A stretch of DNA of 64,000 bases from assembly GCF_001295845.1 (NCBI RefSeq), contig NZ_LJIC01000021.1, positions 1 through 64,000 on the forward strand. Direction: 5' to 3'. Below, piece by piece: positions 58,100 through 64,000 of this stretch. Made by a program: the position numbers and the translations under genes. This DNA comes from Rhodopseudomonas sp. AAP120. GTDB lineage: Bacteria > Pseudomonadota > Alphaproteobacteria > Rhizobiales > Xanthobacteraceae. The notes under the pieces were generated by a model. It ran no database searches and had not been told where the DNA came from. It worked only from the letters and a program-made list of their open reading frames with translations. Every line of letters starts with the position of its first letter. The stretch's first letter is position 1.

Positions 58100-58942
58100 A
58101 TGATCCTGACCGAGCAGGAGCAGGCCGAAGTCGAGGCCAACCGCCAGCGCTACGAACACCACAAGGCGCTGGGCCAGCAGCAGGCGCCGAAAGCGCTACC
58201 GCCGCCGACGCCGCGCGACGGCGCGCCGATCGCCGAGGACGCGATCATCCATCGCGAGACCGTGCCGGGCGGCTGGTATTGGGTCACGAAGCTCGCGCGC
58301 GGCGAAGCGCTGCGCATCGTCAACACCAGCGGCACCGCCTGCGTCTGCCTGCAGGCCTGGAACGCGCACGACACCAGCGAGCGGCTCAACCACGCCGACA
58401 CCATCAAGGTGCAGTGGGCCGCGACGCTGCGCAAAGGCCGGGTGATCCTGTCCGACATGGGCCGCGCACTGCTCTCGGTGATCCAGGACACGTCCGGCGC
58501 GCACGACACCATGGTGGGCGGCTCCACCGCTGCGACGACAGCGGCGCGCTACGGCGCCAAGAACTTCCGCAACACGCGCGACAACTTCGTGCTCGCCGCC
58601 GGCAAGCTCGGGCTCGACCGCCGCGACCTGCATCCCTGCGTGTCGTTCTTCGCGCCGGTGAGCGTCGATCCGCAGGGCCGGTTCGAATGGCACGGCGAGC
58701 GCCGCAGCAAGGGCGACTTCGTCGATCTGCGCGCCGAGCTCGATCTGCTGGTGGCGCTGTCGAACTGCCCGCACCCGCTCGATCCATCGCCGACCTACGC
58801 GCCGGGCGACGTCGAGATCATCCGCTACCAGGCGCCCCAGCCGGCCGAAGACGACCTGTGCCGCACGGTCTCGCTGGAAGCCAAGCGCGCGTTCGAGAAC
58901 AACGCGTTCTATCTCGCCTCCGGCGTCGCTGGGAGGGCGTGA
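58100..58942 (+). CDS. DUF1989 urea-carboxylase-associated protein 1 (carboxyguanidine deiminase subunit)
   Basis: A 280-residue DUF1989 protein: Pro-Gly-Gly-Trp-Tyr-Trp-Val-Thr-Lys, Asn-Ala-His-Asp-Thr-Ser-Glu-Arg, Ser-Gly-Ala-His-Asp-Thr and a Pro-Cys-x-Ser-Phe-Phe region are typical. In guanidine pathways two DUF1989 proteins form carboxyguanidine deiminase, which releases ammonia from carboxyguanidine to give allophanate. ATG 58100 follows GGGAGG; a TTG at 58079 is less likely. It lies 3 bp before the second DUF1989 gene. Confidence 0.88.
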   Translation: MILTEQEQAEVEANRQRYEHHKALGQQQAPKALPPPTPRDGAPIAEDAIIHRETVPGGWYWVTKLARGEALRIVNTSGTACVCLQAWNAHDTSERLNHADTIKVQWAATLRKGRVILSDMGRALLSVIQDTSGAHDTMVGGSTAATTAARYGAKNFRNTRDNFVLAAGKLGLDRRDLHPCVSFFAPVSVDPQGRFEWHGERRSKGDFVDLRAELDLLVALSNCPHPLDPSPTYAPGDVEIIRYQAPQPAEDDLCRTVSLEAKRAFENNAFYLASGVAGRA

Positions 58943-58944
58943 GC

Positions 58945-59580
58945 ATGACCGCGATTCCCGCCTCCGCCCGCATCATCCTCGACGCCACCATCCCGGCCCG
59001 CACACCGTGGTCGGCGATCATTCGCAAGGGCCAGACGCTGCGCATCGTCGACAGCCACGGCCAGCAGGCCGTCGATACGCTGTTCTACGCCGCCGACGAT
59101 CACGGCGAGCGCTACAGCGGCCAGGATACGTTGCGCGCGCAGGGCTCCGCCTATGTGTCGACCGGCACGCGCATCATGTCGACCGAAGGCCGCACCATGC
59201 TGCGCATGGTGGCCGACAGCTGCGGCCTGCACGACACCTCCGCCGGCGCCTGCTCGTGCGAGAGCAACACCGTGCGGTTCGGTCACCAGACCAAATATCT
59301 GCACGCCTGCCGCGAGAACTTCCTGATCGAGGCCGCCAAGCACGGACTATCGAAGCGCGACATCGTGCCGAACCTCAACTTCTTCATGAATGTGCCGCTC
59401 GATCCGTCCGGCAATTTCACCGTGGTGGACGGCGTGTCGAAGCCCGGCGACTACGTCGAGATGGTCGCCGAGATGGACGTGCTGTGCCTGATCTCGAACT
59501 GCCCGCAGGTCAACAATCCCTGCAACGGCTTCTTCCCGACGCCGGTGCAGGTAGTGATCTACGAGGCGGGCGAGGACTGA
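58945..59580 (+). CDS. DUF1989 urea-carboxylase-associated protein 2 (carboxyguanidine deiminase subunit)
   Basis: A 211-residue DUF1989 protein, shorter than its neighbour. Typical segments: Gln-Ala-Val-Asp-Thr-Leu-Phe-Tyr, Arg-Tyr-Ser-Gly-Gln-Asp-Thr, Leu-His-Asp-Thr-Ser-Ala-Gly-Ala-Cys-Ser and Asn-Phe-Phe-Met-Asn-Val-Pro. Conserved His and Cys residues could hold metal. It is expected to form the heteromeric deiminase with the preceding gene product. Confidence 0.88.
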   Translation: MTAIPASARIILDATIPARTPWSAIIRKGQTLRIVDSHGQQAVDTLFYAADDHGERYSGQDTLRAQGSAYVSTGTRIMSTEGRTMLRMVADSCGLHDTSAGACSCESNTVRFGHQTKYLHACRENFLIEAAKHGLSKRDIVPNLNFFMNVPLDPSGNFTVVDGVSKPGDYVEMVAEMDVLCLISNCPQVNNPCNGFFPTPVQVVIYEAGED

Positions 59581-59582
59581 TC

Positions 59583-62500
59583 ATGTTCGACAAGGTCCTG
59601 ATTGCCAACCGCGGCGAAATCGCCTCGCGGATCGGCCGCACGCTGCGCCGCATGGGCATCCGGTCGGTCGCGGTGTATTCCGACGCCGACCGCTTCACCC
59701 GCGCGGTGCTGGATGCCGACGAAGCCGTCCGCGTCGGCCCGGCGCCGGCGGCGGAGAGCTATCTCAATGTCGACGCGATCATCGCTGCCTGCATCGCCAC
59801 CGGCGCCAAGGCGGTACACCCCGGCTACGGCTTCCTGTCGGAGAACCGCGGCTTCGCCGAGCGGCTCGCGCAGCACGGCGTCGCTTTCATCGGCCCGCGA
59901 CCGGAACACCTCGACGCCTTCGGCCTGAAGCACAAGGCGCGCGAGATCGCGGCGCGGAGCGGCGTGCCGCTGCTGCCGGGCTCCGGCCTGCTCGAGACGA
60001 TCGACGAGGCGCTCACTGAGGCCGCGCGGATCGGCTTTCCGCTGATGCTGAAGAGCACCGCGGGCGGCGGCGGCATCGGCATGCAGCTCTGCCACGACGA
60101 GGCGACGTTGCGCGAGCGCTTCGCCACCGTCCAGCGCACCGCCCGCGCTTCGTTCGGCGACGCCCGCGTGTATCTGGAGCGCTTCGTCGCGGTCGCGCGG
60201 CACATCGAGGTGCAGATCTTCGGCGACGGCCGGGGCAATGTGATCGCGCTCGGCGAACGCGACTGCTCGCTGCAGCGGCGCAACCAGAAGGTCGTCGAGG
60301 AAACCCCGGGGCCGGGCATCTCGGATGCGATGCGCGCGCGATTGCATCAGGCCGCGGTCGCGCTCGGCCAAAGCGTCAACTACGAATCCGCCGGCACCGT
60401 CGAGTTCATCTACGACGTCGAGCGCGAGGACTTCTACTTCCTCGAGGTCAACACAAGGCTGCAGGTCGAACATCCGGTCACCGAGGCGGTGTTCGGTATC
60501 GACCTCGTCGAATGGATGGTGCGACAGGCCGCCGGCGACAGCCCGCTCGCGAACTACATGCCGCGCGCGCCGCAGGGTGCGGCGATCGAAGTGCGGCTCT
60601 ACGCCGAGAACCCGAGCGCCGGCTTTCGCCCGTCCGCCGGCCGGCTGACGCATGTGGCGTTTCCCGACAGCGCCCGGATCGACGGCTGGATCGAGACCGG
60701 CGTCGAGGTGACGCCGTTCTACGACCCGATGCTGGCCAAGATCATCGTGCATGCCGAAGACCGGCCGCGCGCGATCGCCAAACTGATCGACGCCCTGCGC
60801 GACACGGCCGTCGCCGGTATCGAAACCAATCTCGATTACTTGCGGGCGATCGCGCAAGCCGAGGTGTTTCACAGCGGCCGCGTCGCCACCAACGTGCTGG
60901 CGAATTTCGCCTTCGCGCCTCGTACCATCGACGTGCTGGCGCCGGGCGCGCAATCGGGCTTGCAGGAATTGCCGGGCCGGCTGCATCTGTGGCATGTCGG
61001 CGTGCCGCCGAGCGGCCCGATGGACGAACGCTCGTTCCGGCTCGCCAATCGCCTCGTCGGCAATCCGGAGACGACCGCAGCGTTCGAACTGACGGTGAAC
61101 GGCCCGACGCTACGCTTCAACACCGACGCCGTGGTGGCGCTGGCCGGCGCCCGCATGGTGGCGCGGCTCGACGGCGGCGAGGTCGGGCATCATGCGCCGA
61201 TTGCCGTGAAGGCCGGCCAGACGCTGGCGATCGGCAAGGTCGAAGGCGCAGGGCAGCGCTGCTATCTGGCGGTGCGCGGCGGCTTCGCGGCGCCGGAAAT
61301 TCTCGGCTCGCGCGCCGTGTTCATGCTCGGCGCGTTCGGCGGCCACGCCACCGGCGTGCTCAAGGCCGGCGACGTTCTGCACGCCGCAGCGCCGAACGCC
61401 ACGCTGCCGACGCCGCGCGCGGCAACGACCGAGGAGTTGCCGCCGCTGACCCGCGACTGGCGGATCGGGGTGATCTATGGCCCGCACGGCGCGCCCGACT
61501 TCTTCCGCGACGACGACATCGCCACGCTGTTCGAGGCGGACTACGAGGTGCACTTCAACTCGGCGCGCACCGGCGTGCGGCTGATCGGCCCGAAGCCGCA
61601 ATGGGCGCGCAGCGACGGCGGCGAGGCCGGGCTGCATCCGTCGAACATTCACGACAACGCCTACGCGATCGGCTCGATCGACTTCACCGGCGACATGCCG
61701 ATCATCCTCGGCCCCGACGGGCCGAGCCTCGGCGGCTTCGTCTGCCCGGCCGTGGTGGCGCGCGAGGAACTATGGAAGATCGGGCAACTCCGCCCCGGCG
61801 ACAAGCTGCGCTTCGTGCCGGTTATGCGCGCCGAAGATCCGGTCGCGGGGCCGACGGTGCTGCGCGCGCCGGCCGACCTCGGCTCGGCGATCGTCGGGCG
61901 CCGCGACGATCAGGCCATCCCGGTGGTGTATCGCCGCGCCGGCGACGACAATCTGCTGATCGAATACGGCCCGATGGAGCTCGACATCACGCTGCGGCTG
62001 CGCGTCCACGTGCTCGCCGAGGCGGTGGCGCAGGCGCGACTGCCCGGACTGATCGATCTGACGCCCGGCATCCGCTCGCTGCAGATCCACTACGACGGCA
62101 CCAAGCTTTCGCGCCGCAAGCTGCTCGACGCGCTCGGCGAGCTCGAACGCGACCTGCCAGCAGTGGACGCCATGCAGGTGCCGAGCCGCATCGTGCATCT
62201 GCCGCTGTCGTGGAACGATCCGCAGGCGGTGCTGGCGATGCGCAAATATCAGGAGCTGGTGCGGCCGGACGCGCCGTGGTGTCCGTCCAACATCGAGTTC
62301 ATCCGCCGCATCAACGGCCTGCCCGATGAAGACGCGGTCAAGCGCATCGTGTTCGACGCCAGCTATCTGGTGCTCGGGCTCGGCGACGTCTATCTCGGCG
62401 CGCCGGTGGCGACGCCGGTCGATCCGCGGCACCGGCTGGTGACCACGAAGTACAATCCGGCCCGCACCTGGACGCCGGAGAACGCGGTCGGCATCGGCGG

Positions 62501-63131
62501 CGCCTATATGTGCATCTACGGCATGGAAGGCCCCGGCGGCTATCAGCTGTTCGGCCGCACCATCCAGATGTGGAACAGCTGGCGCTCGACGCCGGAGTTC
62601 AAGCCCGGCCATCCCTGGCTGCTGCGGTTCTTCGACCAGATCCGCTTCTTCCCGGTGAGCGCCGACGAGCTGCTCGACGCCCGCGAGGCGTTTCCACACG
62701 GCGCCTATCCGCTGCGAATCGAGGACACGATGTTCTCCGCCGCCGACTACGCCAGAAGCCTGCAGGACAACACCGCGTCGATCGCGGCGTTCAAGACGAC
62801 CCAGCAGGCCGCGTTCGAGGCCGAGCGGCAGCGCTGGAAGGAGCTGCGGCTCGATCAGGTCGCGGACAACACCGACCTCGCCGAGGGGCCGAGCGAAGAC
62901 ATCCCGGACGGCCACGTCGGCGTGTTCTCCGAAGTGCCGGGCAACGTCTGGAAACTGACCGTCGCGGAAGGCGAGGCGGTCGAGGCCGGCCAGACGCTCG
63001 CGATGATCGAATCCATGAAGATGGAGATCGCGATTCCCGCCACGGTGCAGGGCATCGTCCGCAGCGTGAACGTCAAGCCGGGGCAGACCCTGCGCGCCGG
63101 GGATCTGGTGTGCGCCCTGGAGACGACGTAG
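59583..63131 (+). CDS. Urea/guanidine carboxylase (biotin-dependent)
   Basis: A 1182-residue multidomain enzyme. Residues 1 to about 450 are biotin carboxylase (Met-Phe-Asp-Lys-Val-Leu-Ile-Ala-Asn-Arg-Gly-Glu, His-Pro-Gly-Tyr-Gly-Phe-Leu-Ser-Glu, Glu-Val-Asn-Thr-Arg-Leu-Gln-Val-Glu-His). About 470-780 is the KipA/AHS2-like part of the carboxyltransferase and 800-1010 the KipI/AHS1-like part; the C-terminus is biotinyl carrier with Met-Lys-Met (biotinylated Lys in Glu-Ser-Met-Lys-Met-Glu). Behind a guanidine riboswitch and DUF1989 genes it is more likely guanidine carboxylase than urea carboxylase. The start is ATG 59583. Confidence 0.9.
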   Translation: MFDKVLIANRGEIASRIGRTLRRMGIRSVAVYSDADRFTRAVLDADEAVRVGPAPAAESYLNVDAIIAACIATGAKAVHPGYGFLSENRGFAERLAQHGVAFIGPRPEHLDAFGLKHKAREIAARSGVPLLPGSGLLETIDEALTEAARIGFPLMLKSTAGGGGIGMQLCHDEATLRERFATVQRTARASFGDARVYLERFVAVARHIEVQIFGDGRGNVIALGERDCSLQRRNQKVVEETPGPGISDAMRARLHQAAVALGQSVNYESAGTVEFIYDVEREDFYFLEVNTRLQVEHPVTEAVFGIDLVEWMVRQAAGDSPLANYMPRAPQGAAIEVRLYAENPSAGFRPSAGRLTHVAFPDSARIDGWIETGVEVTPFYDPMLAKIIVHAEDRPRAIAKLIDALRDTAVAGIETNLDYLRAIAQAEVFHSGRVATNVLANFAFAPRTIDVLAPGAQSGLQELPGRLHLWHVGVPPSGPMDERSFRLANRLVGNPETTAAFELTVNGPTLRFNTDAVVALAGARMVARLDGGEVGHHAPIAVKAGQTLAIGKVEGAGQRCYLAVRGGFAAPEILGSRAVFMLGAFGGHATGVLKAGDVLHAAAPNATLPTPRAATTEELPPLTRDWRIGVIYGPHGAPDFFRDDDIATLFEADYEVHFNSARTGVRLIGPKPQWARSDGGEAGLHPSNIHDNAYAIGSIDFTGDMPIILGPDGPSLGGFVCPAVVAREELWKIGQLRPGDKLRFVPVMRAEDPVAGPTVLRAPADLGSAIVGRRDDQAIPVVYRRAGDDNLLIEYGPMELDITLRLRVHVLAEAVAQARLPGLIDLTPGIRSLQIHYDGTKLSRRKLLDALGELERDLPAVDAMQVPSRIVHLPLSWNDPQAVLAMRKYQELVRPDAPWCPSNIEFIRRINGLPDEDAVKRIVFDASYLVLGLGDVYLGAPVATPVDPRHRLVTTKYNPARTWTPENAVGIGGAYMCIYGMEGPGGYQLFGRTIQMWNSWRSTPEFKPGHPWLLRFFDQIRFFPVSADELLDAREAFPHGAYPLRIEDTMFSAADYARSLQDNTASIAAFKTTQQAAFEAERQRWKELRLDQVADNTDLAEGPSEDIPDGHVGVFSEVPGNVWKLTVAEGEAVEAGQTLAMIESMKMEIAIPATVQGIVRSVNVKPGQTLRAGDLVCALETT

Positions 63132-64000
63132 TCGCGGCGCTGCGGCGGGACGCCAGACGCGCCCGCCGCTTGCGCGCCCAGATCACCACGCCGGTGACCG
63201 ACAGCGCCGCCACGACGAGGCCCATCGCCGAGATCAGGATGCGCCCGGGCAGGCCGAGGATGCGGCCGGAATGCAGCGGGAACTGCATCTGCACGAAGAT
63301 GTCCGCCGCGGTGCCGACCCAGGGCAGCCGGTCGCCGAGCGGGCGGCCGTCTTCGCTGTCGTAATACAGCTGCGCCGGACCGACGCCGGCGGCGCCATGA
63401 TCGTCGCCGGGCTTGAAGAACGCCGCCGCATAGACGCCGTGGGCCGGGCCGTAGAACAGCGAGCCGAGCGGTTCGGTGAAAGCGCGCGCCTTGCCGTCGG
63501 CGGCCGCGCGCTCCGCGATCTGCGCGAAGGTCATCTTCGGCTCGATCGGATCGTCGAGGCTGCGATACGGCCGCTGTTCGAAAGGCGTCGGCGTGTAGTT
63601 CGACACCGTCTTCATCAGCGGCGAGAACACTTCGAAATACAGGTTGAGCGAGAACGCCGTGAAGGCGACCACGAACAGCACCGCCCAGGTCCACAGGCTG
63701 AAGGCACGGTGGATGTCGAAATTGATCCGGTAGGCGCTGCCGGAGGTCTTGATCTTCCAGGCCGGCGCCCAGCGCGCCCAGAAGCCCTTGCCGAGCTGCC
63801 GCTTCACCGCCGGCGCCTGGCCGGCGCGCAGCAGCTTGCGGGCCGGCAGCGTCAGATAGAAGCCGACGAAGCAGTCGATCGTCCAGATGATCGCGATGAT
63901 GCCGAGCAGCCGCGCGCCCCAGCGATCGCTGCCCCAGAACTCGGGAATGTGCATCGTGTAGTGCAGCTTGTACAGAAACGAGACGAAGTTCTCGCTGGTG
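63073..64000 (-). CDS. PepSY-domain membrane protein (5' end beyond window)
   Basis: The leftward frame remains open past the ATG at 63954 to the window edge, and the upstream codons give the usual Phe-Leu-Tyr-Lys-Leu-His-Tyr segment, so the true start is outside. Visible: membrane segments near the middle and end, a heme/iron-reductase-type His in Asp-Ile-His-Arg-Ala-Phe and Pro-Leu-His-Ser-Gly. PepSY-TM proteins often act in siderophore-iron reduction. Its 3' end overlaps the carboxylase 3' end by 59 bp in convergent orientation. Confidence 0.82.
   Translation of the reverse strand, partial: TSENFVSFLYKLHYTMHIPEFWGSDRWGARLLGIIAIIWTIDCFVGFYLTLPARKLLRAGQAPAVKRQLGKGFWARWAPAWKIKTSGSAYRINFDIHRAFSLWTWAVLFVVAFTAFSLNLYFEVFSPLMKTVSNYTPTPFEQRPYRSLDDPIEPKMTFAQIAERAAADGKARAFTEPLGSLFYGPAHGVYAAAFFKPGDDHGAAGVGPAQLYYDSEDGRPLGDRLPWVGTAADIFVQMQFPLHSGRILGLPGRILISAMGLVVAALSVTGVVIWARKRRARLASRRSAATTSSPGRTPDPRRAGSAPA

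Noticed and set aside
59583-63131. Naming the carboxylase simply as urea carboxylase
   Set aside because: The ykkC riboswitch, DUF1989 genes and missing allophanate hydrolase in cis favour guanidine carboxylase; the family name alone does not separate the two.

Overview
The window is high-GC chromosomal DNA from an alphaproteobacterium, most like Rhodopseudomonas/Bradyrhizobium. The evidence is the Liv-type ABC transporters, an aerobic CO-dehydrogenase-like gene cluster, the guanidine carboxylase operon, a Rhizobiales-type REP hairpin at 10698-10781 and an alphaproteobacterial Zur box at 53971-53984. A complete integrative and conjugative element (ICE) of the Tn4371 family, about 37 kb, interrupts it at 15022-51991. 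No rRNA, tRNA or CRISPR array was seen.

Left host arm (1-15021). A partial GntR regulator diverges from an alpha/beta hydrolase. A long leftward cluster (12093 down to 1211) encodes an amidohydrolase, a three-component molybdenum hydroxylase (CoxL/M/S type, with the CoxS subunit fused to a CoxG domain), a branched-chain-amino-acid-type ABC transporter (substrate-binding protein and LivHMGF) and a small Rieske protein. A divergent MarR regulator probably controls it through a 14-bp palindrome. This looks like an uptake and hydroxylation pathway for an unidentified amide or N-heterocycle. Then follow amiC and amiR, an amide sensor and its ANTAR antiterminator.

ICE (15022-51991). A 9-bp direct repeat bounds it; the left copy is the T-tract of the terminator behind amiR. 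Gene order is int, a DUF1016 nuclease, radC, DUF932, parB, cargo 1, DUF736, an XRE regulator, DUF2958, DUF2285, an AlpA-like protein, repA, iterons, parA, an RHH protein, DUF2840, traF, the relaxase, cargo 2, traR (LysR), an exclusion lipoprotein, traG, an RHH protein, trbBCDEJ(K)LFGI and DUF2274. Many genes overlap by ATGA, so transfer genes are translationally coupled. Cargo 1 is an NADPH-FMN-reductase-type flavoprotein and a Tet(X)-like flavin monooxygenase. Cargo 2 is a PheA/MhpA-type flavin monooxygenase, a DUF4405 membrane protein and a Tat-exported kelch protein, with a divergent MarR regulator. Four copies of one operator, GTGYA-N3-TRCAC, sit in pairs at the reductase promoter and at the marR/monooxygenase divergent promoter, so the two cargo blocks, 14 kb apart, look like a single MarR regulon.

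Right host arm (51992-64000). A tandem-domain nitrilase-superfamily amidohydrolase, probably the original target of AmiCR, has been cut off from amiCR by the ICE. Next is a Zur-box-preceded COG0523 GTPase, then a guanidine-I (ykkC) riboswitch leading an operon for a NitT/TauT-type ABC transporter, two DUF1989 proteins (carboxyguanidine deiminase subunits) and a urea/guanidine carboxylase. This is the guanidine assimilation pathway, without a visible allophanate hydrolase. A PepSY membrane protein runs off the right edge.
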